Origin: Marinospirillum celere
GTDB taxonomy: Bacteria; Pseudomonadota; Gammaproteobacteria; Pseudomonadales; Halomonadaceae
Reading direction: 5' to 3'
Length of the DNA: 64,000 bases
NCBI RefSeq assembly: GCF_900112235.1
Contig: NZ_FOLH01000003.1
Coordinates: 434,001 to 498,000, forward strand
Shown here: positions 35,448-42,678 of the stretch, in pieces
Numbering within the stretch: position 1 is the first letter of the stretch
How the letters are laid out: every line of letters starts with the position of its first letter
Notes under the pieces: model-generated
The model's database searches: none
What the model was told of the DNA's origin: nothing
Seen by the model: the letters and a program-made list of their open reading frames with translations, nothing else
Translations under genes and position numbers: made by a program

Positions 35448-35921
35448 TTAAGCGCCCTGACCTAGAGTCAGCACCCGCTGAATCATCTGCTTGTTGGTAT
35501 TCATTACTTCTACGTTGGTTTGAAAAGAGCGGGAAGCGGCAAGCATGTCAGTCATTTCTTCCACCACATTGACGTTGGGGTAGAAAACATAGCCTTCGTC
35601 ATTAGCCATAGGGTGATTAGGCTCATAGCGCATCTGCAATTCTTGGTTACTTTCCACGATACCCAACACATTAACGCCTTCACCAGCCACATCTCTGGGA
35701 GCAAAACTGGTTACCGGATTCTGAAAGCCGTAGTCATCAGTGATGCCTTGCTTATAGCGCTCGAGCATGGGGGCAAACACCGGCTTGCGCGCACGGTAGG
35801 TTTCTTCAATGGAAGAGCTAACACTCTGAGCGTTGGCCATGTTGGAAGCCGTGGTGTTCAGGCGAACACTCTGAGCATTCATGCCACTACCAGCGATATC
35901 AAAAATTTTGTTCAAGGACAT
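35448..35921 (-). CDS. flgC: Flagellar proximal rod protein
   Basis: A 157-residue FlgC, somewhat longer than the usual 134-147. It starts MSLNKIFDIAGSGMNAQSVRLNTTASNMANAQS and ends EMTDMLAASRSFQTNVEVMNTNKQMIQRVLTLGQ, the coiled ends of rod proteins. The middle has GVNVLGI and YEPNHPMAN. Thirteen bases after flgB. Confidence 0.97.
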   Translation of the reverse strand: MSLNKIFDIAGSGMNAQSVRLNTTASNMANAQSVSSSIEETYRARKPVFAPMLERYKQGITDDYGFQNPVTSFAPRDVAGEGVNVLGIVESNQELQMRYEPNHPMANDEGYVFYPNVNVVEEMTDMLAASRSFQTNVEVMNTNKQMIQRVLTLGQGA

Positions 35922-35934
35922 GGTCTTCTACCCC

Positions 35935-36333
35935 TTATTGCTCTCTGAGCGCCTTGCTAAGCCCGGTGAACTTGCTGTTCAAAAAAGTAAAACTGGCCTG
36001 AAAATCCATCGCATTTTTGGAAAACTCAGCCTGCTCAATATTGGTTTCCACGGTATTGCCATCAATAGCAGGCTGGTGGGGCATGCGGAATTTCAGTGAT
36101 GAGTCCATCAGAACACCTTCGGCAGGAATATGCCGGTGGGTAGTACGGCTCAACTCCATGCGCTGGCGATTTTCATACTCACCTTTCAAAATACCTTTAA
36201 AATCCAGATCACGTGCCTTATAGCCCGGCGTATCACTGTTAGCCAGGTTGTTCGCCAGAATTTCAGCACGCTTACTACGCACATTGAGTGCATCTGGATG
36301 TAGCCCTAAAGCATTTTTGAAATTGATTGACAT
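35935..36333 (-). CDS. flgB: Flagellar proximal rod protein
   Basis: A 132-residue FlgB, the most cell-proximal rod subunit. ILANNLANSDTPGYKARDLDFK is the conserved N-terminal segment. The C-terminus (NAMDFQASFTFLNSKFTGLSKAL) matches. GGAGG lies 5 bases before ATG 36333. First gene of flgBCDE, with a probable sigma-54 promoter upstream. Confidence 0.97.
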   Translation of the reverse strand: MSINFKNALGLHPDALNVRSKRAEILANNLANSDTPGYKARDLDFKGILKGEYENRQRMELSRTTHRHIPAEGVLMDSSLKFRMPHQPAIDGNTVETNIEQAEFSKNAMDFQASFTFLNSKFTGLSKALREQ

Positions 36334-36364
36334 AGCCGCCTCCGCTTTTCTTTGTCTTTATGCA

Positions 36365-36380
36365 TTCAAATCCCGTGCCA
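36365..36380 (-). promoter_or_regulatory. Probable sigma-54 promoter of flgBCDE
   Basis: On the minus strand TGGCAC-GGGAT-TTGAA has a perfect -24 box and the right spacing, but GA in place of GC in the -12 box. The predicted start near 36353 leaves a 20-base leader before flgB. Context strongly favours it. Confidence 0.6.
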
Positions 36381-36460
36381 TAAAAAATAAACATATATTT
36401 TTCAATGTCTTATATAAAAAACCCCGGCAAGCGCTACTCTCTCCACTGTAAACACCAAAA

Positions 36461-36484
36461 AAAGCGGCAGTAATTTGCCGCTTT
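36461..36484. terminator. Bidirectional hairpin between flgB and the DUF1538 operon
   Basis: AAAGCGGCA (36461-36469), loop GTAATT, TGCCGCTTT (36476-36484). The minus-strand side ends in seven T. No gene ends here, since both neighbours are divergent, so it may insulate the flgB promoter from antisense transcription or act as a leader attenuator of the plus-strand operon. Confidence 0.65.
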
Positions 36485-36562
36485 ATAACAGGGGTAGTAT
36501 TTGTAGGGTCTTTACGGCATGATTGAAACAACACGTAACAGTAAGCCAAGGAAACCTGCGCT

Positions 36563-37306
36563 ATGGATTTTGCTTTCTCTTTACTGCGCCAGATGCGTGA
36601 CAGCTTGCGTGACCTGGCGCCTGTTGTTTTGGTCATAGGCTTTTTTCAATTGGTGGTCGTTCAACAGCCTCTTCCCGACTCAGTTAATCTTCTTGACTTG
36701 TTCACTGGCCTGCTTTTTGTCGTTATCGGCCTAACCCTTTTTATTCAGGGCCTGCAACTGGGTCTCTTCCCCGTTGGTGAAGGCTTGGCACAGGCTTTTG
36801 CTCGCAAGGGCTCAGTTTTCTGGCTATTACTTTTTTCCTTTGCTTTGGGTTTTGGCTCCACAGTTGCTGAGCCAGCACTCATCGCTGTGGCAGCCAAAGC
36901 GGGCGAAGTGGTTGCTGAAGGCGGCCTGATTGCCAACACACTAGAGGCACAAAATGCTTTTGCTTTTAACCTGCGCATGGTGGTTGCTGCTTCCGTAGGT
37001 ACTGCCGTAGTCGTCGGTGTCATTCGAATTCTTAAAGGCTGGCCACTTCACTTTATGATTATTGGTGGCTATATCATCGTGCTTTTGCTGACACTGGCTG
37101 CGCCTGATGAAATCGTGGGTATTGCCTATGACTCAGGTGGGGTTACCACTTCAACCATTACTGTACCCCTGGTCACTGCTCTTGGTGTAGGCCTGGCAAC
37201 AGCCATCAAGGGCCGCAACCCCATGCTGGATGGCTTTGGTTTGATTGCCTTCGCTTCGGTGATGCCGATTATTTTTGTTCTCGCCTATGGACTCATTGGC
37301 GTTTAA
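36563..37306 (+). CDS. DUF1538 membrane protein, first subunit (UmpA-like)
   Basis: A 247-residue inner-membrane protein with about six or seven helices, one DUF1538 domain. Diagnostic motifs are [15 protein letters not shown] near residue 105 and [16 protein letters not shown] near 190, followed by [13 protein letters not shown]. The polar re-entrant-looking AEPALIAV and DSGGVTT segments probably line a transport path. From memory, a Halomonas pair of such proteins (UmpA/UmpB) was reported to form a two-component Na+(Li+,K+)/H+ antiporter; transport here is inferred from that. Followed 12 bases later by the second subunit, then PII-like and CBS genes. Confidence 0.85.
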   Translation: MDFAFSLLRQMRDSLRDLAPVVLVIGFFQLVVVQQPLPDSVNLLDLFTGLLFVVIGLTLFIQGLQLGLFPVGEGLAQAFARKGSVFWLLLFSFALGFGSTVAEPALIAVAAKAGEVVAEGGLIANTLEAQNAFAFNLRMVVAASVGTAVVVGVIRILKGWPLHFMIIGGYIIVLLLTLAAPDEIVGIAYDSGGVTTSTITVPLVTALGVGLATAIKGRNPMLDGFGLIAFASVMPIIFVLAYGLIGV

Positions 37307-37318
37307 AGGAGGCTAGGC

Positions 37319-38098
37319 ATGCAATTTCTCACTATTTTGTTTGACACCCTACTGGATATTCTTCCTATAGCCGCCATCATTTTCGGGTTTCAGTATCTGG
37401 TCATTCGCAAGAAGGTTAAACATCTTCCTCAAGTGCTGGCTGGCTTTGTTTTAGTACTTATTGGCCTTAGCTTCTTTTTAATGGGCCTGGAACAAGCGCT
37501 TTTCCCCATGGGCGGCTTGATGGCTGAGCAACTGTCGTCAGAAACTTTTCTACCAGCTCTGGCCGAAGGTGCCCAGCGTCACTGGAGCGACTACTATTGG
37601 ATCTACATTTTTGCCTTTGCAATAGGTGCGAGCACCACCATTGCTGAACCCTCACTTATTGCAGTATCTATTAAAGCCGGTGAAATTTCCGGTGGCACCA
37701 TTAACCCCTTAATGCTCAGAATTGCAGTTGCCCTGGGGATGGCCTTCGGAATCACGTTGGGCACCTGGCGTATTGTCATGGGCTACCCACTACAATGGTT
37801 TGTATTAGGTGCTTATATTCTGGTCATTATCCAAACACTACGCTCCCCCAAAAGCATCATCCCCTTAGCTTTCGATTCTGGCGGGGTTACCACTTCAACC
37901 ATCACCGTTCCCATTATTGCGGCTCTTGGATTAGGACTCGCTGCCTCCATCCCAGGTCGCAGTCCAGTGATGGATGGTTTTGGAATGATTGCCCTGGCTT
38001 GTCTTTTCCCCATCATTACCGTGATGGGGTATGCCCAGATTGCTGAATGGAAAGAAAAACGTGCTGCCAAAGCTACACCAGCAGCTTCTCGAAATTAA
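37319..38098 (+). CDS. DUF1538 membrane protein, second subunit (UmpB-like)
   Basis: A 259-residue paralogue of the preceding gene product, again with one DUF1538 domain: [34 protein letters not shown] and GRSPVMDGFGMIAL. A charged C-terminal tail (WKEKRAAKATPAASRN) lies presumably in the cytosol, where a regulator could dock. GGAGG is before ATG 37319. It is expected to heterodimerise with the upstream protein, because the second operon in this window encodes both domains as one chain. Confidence 0.85.
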   Translation: MQFLTILFDTLLDILPIAAIIFGFQYLVIRKKVKHLPQVLAGFVLVLIGLSFFLMGLEQALFPMGGLMAEQLSSETFLPALAEGAQRHWSDYYWIYIFAFAIGASTTIAEPSLIAVSIKAGEISGGTINPLMLRIAVALGMAFGITLGTWRIVMGYPLQWFVLGAYILVIIQTLRSPKSIIPLAFDSGGVTTSTITVPIIAALGLGLAASIPGRSPVMDGFGMIALACLFPIITVMGYAQIAEWKEKRAAKATPAASRN

Positions 38099-38130
38099 GC
38101 TGTTCATTTCGTAATTAGAGGACTTGAACC

Positions 38131-38481
38131 ATGCGCTTTAAACTAATCCTGGCTTTTGTTGACGATGACAAAACCGACAAGCTTTTGGATGCTGCCCGCA
38201 AGGCCGGAGCAACAGGTGCAACCATAATCAACAATGCCCGTGGTGAAGGGGTCAAGAAATCCCGCGGCATCTTTGGCCTGGAACTCACCTCTCAGAGAGA
38301 TGTGCTTCTGTTTCTGGTTGAAGAACATCACTGCCGGCAAATTCTGGAAAAAATCGCCGAAGTGGGTGAGTTTGATGACACGCCAGGTACCGGTATTGCC
38401 CTACAAATGGATGTTGAAGATGCCTTGGGCGTCAAACACCAAATAGAAAGCTTATCGGCAGAACTCAAAAATAAAATTTAA
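38131..38481 (+). CDS. PII-like signalling protein of the DUF1538 operon
   Basis: A 116-residue ferredoxin-like alpha/beta protein of the PII (GlnB/GlnK) superfamily: KLILAFVDDDKTDKLLDAARKAGATGATIINNARGEG, then RGIFGLEL and RDVLLFLVEEH. The loop between strands 2 and 3 is short and lacks the uridylylated Tyr51 of GlnB. The C-terminal segment reads TPGTGIALQMDVEDALGV instead of the classical B-loop. It therefore probably senses a nucleotide without covalent control. In canonical systems PII proteins bind a transporter encoded beside them, as GlnK does with AmtB, which suggests gating of the DUF1538 pair. Confidence 0.82.
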   Translation: MRFKLILAFVDDDKTDKLLDAARKAGATGATIINNARGEGVKKSRGIFGLELTSQRDVLLFLVEEHHCRQILEKIAEVGEFDDTPGTGIALQMDVEDALGVKHQIESLSAELKNKI

Positions 38482-38493
38482 GGAGAGAGGCTC

Positions 38494-38901
38494 ATGAGTG
38501 ACAAAAAATTGGTCCGAGTACGCGACGTTATGCACAGTGGCTACTGCCAGGTTGACGGCCTAACTACAGTGGCCGATGCCCTGAAACTAATGCGGCAAGA
38601 AAAAGCCCACGCCCTGATTATCAAAAAACGTGATAACGATGATGAGCATGGTCTGGTACTGGTATCGGATATTGCCAAAAAAGTGCTTGCGCCCAACAAG
38701 GCCCCTGAACGGGTTAATGTCTACGAAATCATGTCCAAACCCGTTCTAGGTGTTCATCCTGATATGCAGGTGCGTTTCTGCGCCCGTATGTTCAATCAGT
38801 TTGGTTTGACCATCGCCCCGGTGATCGATTCAGCAGGTGAAATTCTAGGTCTGGTCAATTATGATGACCTGGTATTAAGAGGCCTTGCCGAACAACTTTA
38901 A
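38494..38901 (+). CDS. Tandem CBS-domain protein
   Basis: A 135-residue cytosolic protein consisting of two CBS domains (about 8-70 and 75-135): VRDVMHSGYCQVDGLTTVADALKLMRQEKAHALII and VYEIMSKPVLGVHPDMQVRFCARMF...GLVNYDDLV. Such Bateman modules bind ATP, ADP, AMP or similar ligands. GGAGAGAGG precedes ATG 38494, 12 bases after the PII-like gene. It is most likely a second energy sensor for the DUF1538 transporter. Confidence 0.88.
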   Translation: MSDKKLVRVRDVMHSGYCQVDGLTTVADALKLMRQEKAHALIIKKRDNDDEHGLVLVSDIAKKVLAPNKAPERVNVYEIMSKPVLGVHPDMQVRFCARMFNQFGLTIAPVIDSAGEILGLVNYDDLVLRGLAEQL

Positions 38902-38916
38902 ACAACTGAACGAACT

Positions 38917-39273
38917 ATGACTGCGAAGCACAAAATTGTTTACAAGCTTTTGGTATTGCTGCAGGTGCGCATGCAGAAGACTGACCTTTGGCAAGTTGCC
39001 CACCCAGAACCGGAAGCCCTGGAAAGCCAGGAACCTTTTTGTGTGGACACCCTGTCCATGGAACAGTGGCTAAAGTTTGTGTTTATTCCTCGAATGCAGG
39101 CACTACTGGATGCGGGCGCACCCTTACCTGAAGCTTGCGCACTCACACCACAAGTGGAAATGCAGCTGCCCAGCCAAAGCCAAGCAGCAGTTAGCGAGGT
39201 CACTCAAGCGATTGATGACCTCTTAACAGAAGGCAAAACACCTCCTGCCAGCTTATTGAAACAAGTGCTCTAG
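38917..39273 (+). CDS. yqcC: YqcC family protein
   Basis: A 118-residue cytosolic protein. LWQVAHPEPEALESQEPFCVDTLSMEQWLKFVFIPRMQALLDAGAPLPEAC is a near-continuous YqcC signature. E. coli yqcC lies upstream of truC, a tRNA pseudouridine synthase gene, which is absent here. Function is unknown. It follows the CBS gene by 15 bases and may ride on the DUF1538 operon without being part of it. Ends 1 base before the convergent DUF1653 gene. Confidence 0.88.
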   Translation: MTAKHKIVYKLLVLLQVRMQKTDLWQVAHPEPEALESQEPFCVDTLSMEQWLKFVFIPRMQALLDAGAPLPEACALTPQVEMQLPSQSQAAVSEVTQAIDDLLTEGKTPPASLLKQVL

Positions 39274-39274
39274 T

Positions 39275-39538
39275 CTAGTCCAGGCCTTTTTCAGGTCTTT
39301 CGCCCTGCCATTCAAAACGCGGGACAGGCTCACCGTTTACCTCGACTTGCTCAGTGAACATTTCCAGCGGCCTGGCCCAACAGCTACCATCACCATAGCA
39401 CTGACGATAAATCACCAGCCATTCTTCAGTTTCACTATGGCGGGCCAGACGAAGAACCTCATAGTCTGAACCCTTGTAATGGCGATAAATCCCCGGTTTA
39501 ACTTCAACCGGAGGCTGGTTCTTAACATTAGTCAGCAT
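39275..39538 (-). CDS. DUF1653 family protein
   Basis: An 87-residue protein with the full DUF1653 pattern: PGIYRHYKGSDYEVLRLARHSETEEWLVIYRQCYGDGSCWARPLEMF. This is a small beta-barrel family of unknown function, common in bacteria. Two bases downstream of the SmpA-like lipoprotein gene, so probably cotranscribed with it. Confidence 0.88.
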   Translation of the reverse strand: MLTNVKNQPPVEVKPGIYRHYKGSDYEVLRLARHSETEEWLVIYRQCYGDGSCWARPLEMFTEQVEVNGEPVPRFEWQGERPEKGLD

Positions 39539-39540
39539 TA

Positions 39541-39885
39541 TTAGGGGCCTGAGCTACTGCGTGGTTTCTGCTCAACATCAGCCGTAGTTCGGTTGTAGGT
39601 ATAGGATTCGACCCGATTGTTCTCATCAAAGCGTACAACCAGATCACTGGTTTGGTCATCGGAGAAGAGCCTGTAACGATAATGGCCATAGGTCCAGGTG
39701 GTTTTGCCGCTTTCCAGACCGGTACGCCAAGGGGCGCCGAACATCTCTTCAATTTCAGCACGCGTGGTTTCACCAACCTGAATGTCTTCTACCTTGTGTT
39801 CCGCGTAAGGCTTACCAACGCTTGCACAAGCTGTCAAAAACAGGGAAAGCAAGGCAATGGCTGCCAGCCTTTTCATCAAATGCAT
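39541..39885 (-). CDS. SmpA/OmlA-like (BamE-fold) lipoprotein
   Basis: A 114-residue lipoprotein. The signal peptide MHLMKRLAAIALLSLFLTAC ends in lipobox LTAC. The mature part has VGETTRAEIEEMFGAPWRT...TWTYGHYRYRLF, the SmpA/OmlA fold also seen in BamE. No Bam genes are near, so this is probably one of the paralogous small envelope lipoproteins rather than BamE itself. GGAGGAG lies before ATG 39885. Confidence 0.82.
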   Translation of the reverse strand: MHLMKRLAAIALLSLFLTACASVGKPYAEHKVEDIQVGETTRAEIEEMFGAPWRTGLESGKTTWTYGHYRYRLFSDDQTSDLVVRFDENNRVESYTYNRTTADVEQKPRSSSGP

Positions 39886-40021
39886 GCTATTACTCCTCCA
39901 TCTTTTTTGTGATGTACTTAGATACTAAGCAGCTAATCAGTAACTGGCAAATGCTTTTCTTGTTTATGCCCTCAAGGCTGGTTAAGATTGCCCTATTCTT
40001 CTATGCGGCTAGGATGCACTG

Positions 40022-41509
40022 GTGCTTTTTGTTAAAGATTTTTATCACGCTTTTCTGCATGCCCTAAAAAACCTGCTACCCATTGTTGTAGTTGTTGTTT
40101 TCTTCCAGCTTGCTATTTTACAGCAAGTACCCGAAAACACCCTAAGCATGATTATCGGGCTACTAATTGTAGCCGTGGGTGTTGCCCTCTTTCTTCAAGG
40201 CCTGGAACTGAGCATCTTTCCGGTAGGCAAAAGCCTGTCCAACCAATTTGCCAAACGTGGCTCCATCCCTATTCTGTTAAGTTTCGGCTTTGCGATAGGT
40301 TTTTCAGCCGTTGTTGCCGAACCTGCTTTGATTGCAGTAGCCCAGCAGGCTCAGGATATTAGTGAAGGACGCATTGATGCCCTGACCCTGCGTCTGCTGG
40401 TCGCCTTCTCCGTTGGTGCGGTAGTTGCTTTGGGAATTTTTCGCACGCTACTTGGCTGGCCGTTACACTGGTTTATGATTATCGGCTATGCTCTGGTCGT
40501 TGTTGTCACCTGGTTTGCACCTGAAGAAATTGTTGGCCTGGCTTACGATTCCGGCGGGGTCACCACCAATATTGTTACCGTCCCCCTGATTGCCGCGCTG
40601 GGCATAGGCTTGGCAGCCTCCATTCGTGGTCGCAACCCCCTTATTGATGGCTTTGGGCTAGTTGCTCTGGCCGTTATGGTGCCCATGATCAGTGTTCAAA
40701 TTTACGGCATTATCGTCTACTCGGGTGGTGTAGAAGATGCCGAGTTGGTCATGCAGACCACCGAAGACAAGGTGCTTGCCAGTGGCTTCCTGGCTGCTGT
40801 TCTGGAGCTATTGGAAATGTTCCGGGATGTGTTGCCCATCATTCTAACCATTCTGTTTTTCCAATATTTAATACTACGTCGCCCATTAAGCAATCCACCC
40901 AAGATTATCTTGGGCTTTTTGTTGGTCATTTTCGGGCTCTATGCCTTTGTTGTCGGGCTAAAAATGGGGCTCTTCCCGATTGGCAGCAGCATGGCCGAAC
41001 AGCTTATAGGGCTGGAAGCTTTCTTTTACGTCTACCTTTTTGCTTTCATGATTGGCTTTGCCACGACCATGGCAGAACCTGCATTGATCGCCGTAGGCAA
41101 GCAAGCTGAAGAAGCAGCCAGTGGCAAGCTCAATGGTAACGTCATTCGCCTTCTGGTAGCTTTGGGTGTAGCCGTGGGCATCAGTATCGGTGTGCATCGC
41201 ATCATCGTTGGCGGTTCTATGCACTACTTTATTATGAGTGGTTATATTTTGGTCATTATCCTGACCCTACTGGCCCCACGCTATATTATTGCCCTGGCTT
41301 ATGATCTAGGTGGTGTTACCACCTCTGAAGTTACCGTACCCTTGGTCACAGCCTTGGGCATAGGGTTGGCCACCCATATTGAAGGCCGCAATGTACTTAT
41401 TGATGGTTTTGGGCTGATTGCCTTTGCATCCATCTTTCCTATAGTGACGGTTATGCTCTATGCCATAGCCATTCACTGGATTTCTGTTTTCAAAAAGGTG
41501 AAGTCATGA
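40022..41509 (+). CDS. Fused two-domain DUF1538 membrane protein
   Basis: A 495-residue membrane protein containing two DUF1538 domains in one chain, equivalent to the two separate subunits at 36563 and 37319. Domain one (1-235): [41 protein letters not shown]. Domain two (260-490): [41 protein letters not shown]. In the second domain the otherwise invariant Ser of DSGGVTT is Leu, so the two halves may no longer be equal functionally. It starts with GTG at 40022, with AGG upstream and no earlier ATG. Its stop overlaps the next gene (ATGA). Confidence 0.85.
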   Translation: MLFVKDFYHAFLHALKNLLPIVVVVVFFQLAILQQVPENTLSMIIGLLIVAVGVALFLQGLELSIFPVGKSLSNQFAKRGSIPILLSFGFAIGFSAVVAEPALIAVAQQAQDISEGRIDALTLRLLVAFSVGAVVALGIFRTLLGWPLHWFMIIGYALVVVVTWFAPEEIVGLAYDSGGVTTNIVTVPLIAALGIGLAASIRGRNPLIDGFGLVALAVMVPMISVQIYGIIVYSGGVEDAELVMQTTEDKVLASGFLAAVLELLEMFRDVLPIILTILFFQYLILRRPLSNPPKIILGFLLVIFGLYAFVVGLKMGLFPIGSSMAEQLIGLEAFFYVYLFAFMIGFATTMAEPALIAVGKQAEEAASGKLNGNVIRLLVALGVAVGISIGVHRIIVGGSMHYFIMSGYILVIILTLLAPRYIIALAYDLGGVTTSEVTVPLVTALGIGLATHIEGRNVLIDGFGLIAFASIFPIVTVMLYAIAIHWISVFKKVKS

Positions 41510-41856
41510 AGTTTTCTCTGCTAGGCGCTATTGTTCCTGAAAATCTTGAGCAAACCTGCATTGATGCCGCCAAGGAACTGGGAGCAGGTGGCATCACTGT
41601 TTTTTCCGGTCGCGGCATCAGCAACCAGGTCAAAAAATCTTTTTTTGGCCTTTCCTATGATGGCAGCCAGACGGTACTTTTGATGGTCTTAGAAAAAGGT
41701 CTTTCGTTGCAAGTACTCAAAGCTCTGCAAGATATCGTTATGCCGGATGGAAAAAACTCCGAAGGCCTGGTTTTCACAGTGCCACTGGAACACCTGGGTG
41801 GCATAGATATTTCCCAGATTGAAAAATTTGAAGAACATCTAAAAGACAATTTTTAA
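41506..41856 (+). CDS. Divergent PII-like protein
   Basis: A 116-residue PII-superfamily protein translationally coupled to the fused DUF1538 gene. MKFSLLGAIVPENLEQTCIDAAKELGAGGITVFSGRG is the first beta-alpha-beta unit and FFGLSYDGSQTVLLMVLEKG the second. It differs strongly from the other two PII-like proteins of the window: the LAFVD start and the TGIALxxDV segment are missing. It may have lost one ligand site and act as the transporter-binding member of a pair with the protein at 42263. Confidence 0.75.
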   Translation: MKFSLLGAIVPENLEQTCIDAAKELGAGGITVFSGRGISNQVKKSFFGLSYDGSQTVLLMVLEKGLSLQVLKALQDIVMPDGKNSEGLVFTVPLEHLGGIDISQIEKFEEHLKDNF

Positions 41857-41866
41857 GGGCAAGCTT

Positions 41867-42253
41867 ATGCAAGTAAAAGACGTAATGGTTCGTGAAGTAG
41901 TTACCATCTCCCCTTTCGCTAAACTACGCGAAGCTTTGAGCCTGATGAAAAAACATCAACTCAAATCTCTGGTCGTTGAGCGCCAGAATGAGCAGGATGC
42001 CTGGGGGCTGATTACCTATACTAATATTTTGAAAACAGTCATTGCTGAAGACGGTGATATCGATCTTCTCAATGTTTACGATGTCTGTGCCAAACCTGCA
42101 ATTTCTGTTGGTGAAAGCTTGGCCGTCAAACATGTCGCCACGCTGATGGTACAAAACCGAGTTAAACGCTTACTGGTTCTAAACGATAATGAACTGCTGG
42201 GTTTTGTAGCCATGGACGACATCATGGATGTACTGCTGCAAAAGGTTGAATAG
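41867..42253 (+). CDS. Tandem CBS-domain protein
   Basis: A 128-residue double CBS protein, paralogue of the one at 38494: MQVKDVMVREVVTISPFAKLREALSLMKKHQLKSLVV, then VYDVCAKPAISVGESLAVKHVATLMVQNRVKRLLVL...GFVAMDDIMDVLL. In the second domain VYEIMSKP of the paralogue is VYDVCAKP. Expected to bind an adenine nucleotide and influence the DUF1538 protein encoded just upstream. Confidence 0.87.
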   Translation: MQVKDVMVREVVTISPFAKLREALSLMKKHQLKSLVVERQNEQDAWGLITYTNILKTVIAEDGDIDLLNVYDVCAKPAISVGESLAVKHVATLMVQNRVKRLLVLNDNELLGFVAMDDIMDVLLQKVE

Positions 42254-42262
42254 GAGAGCAGT

Positions 42263-42616
42263 ATGGATTTCAAGCTGATTATGGCCTTTGTCGATGAAGG
42301 CAAAACTGATTCTGTGCTGACTGCTTCACGCAATGCTGGAGCAACAGGGTCAACGATTATCCCTAACGCTCGCGGGCAAGGTTTAGAAAAGTCCCTGGGT
42401 ATTTTTGGCCTGGAAATCCTCCACCCTAGAGATGTCGTGCTGGTTTTGGTTGAAGCTCGCCGTGCCGACGAGGTGCTGGAAGCCATCAAGCAAGCAGGCC
42501 AACTGGATGAGAGCTTAGGCACAGGTATTGCTTTAGAAATTGATGTCAATAAGGCTGTCGGCCTCAGTGAGCACATTAAAAAGCTGGAAGAAAAAATCCC
42601 GCCGGCTAGTTCTTAA
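42263..42616 (+). CDS. PII-like signalling protein
   Basis: A 117-residue PII-like protein, clearly the counterpart of the one at 38131: KLIMAFVDEGKTDSVLTASRNAGATGSTIIPNARGQG, GIFGLEILHPRDVVLVLVEARR and GTGIALEIDVNKAVGL. There is no GlnB-type Tyr in the loop. GGAGAG lies before ATG 42263. Last gene of the second DUF1538 operon, so this operon has two PII-like proteins where the first has one. Confidence 0.82.
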   Translation: MDFKLIMAFVDEGKTDSVLTASRNAGATGSTIIPNARGQGLEKSLGIFGLEILHPRDVVLVLVEARRADEVLEAIKQAGQLDESLGTGIALEIDVNKAVGLSEHIKKLEEKIPPASS

Positions 42617-42642
42617 TCCATCCACTATCAGTCTTGTAAGCA

Positions 42643-42669
42643 CCCGGAGAAGCTATAGCGCTTCCCGGG
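42643..42669. terminator. Hairpin between convergent PII-like and Usp genes
   Basis: CCCGG-A-GAAGC (42643-42653) pairs with GCTTC-CCGGG (42660-42669), a 10-bp stem with one bulged A and a 6-base loop. It has no T-run but lies midway between convergent stop codons, so it is a likely transcription end or barrier. Confidence 0.6.
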
Positions 42670-42678
42670 CACCCCTAA

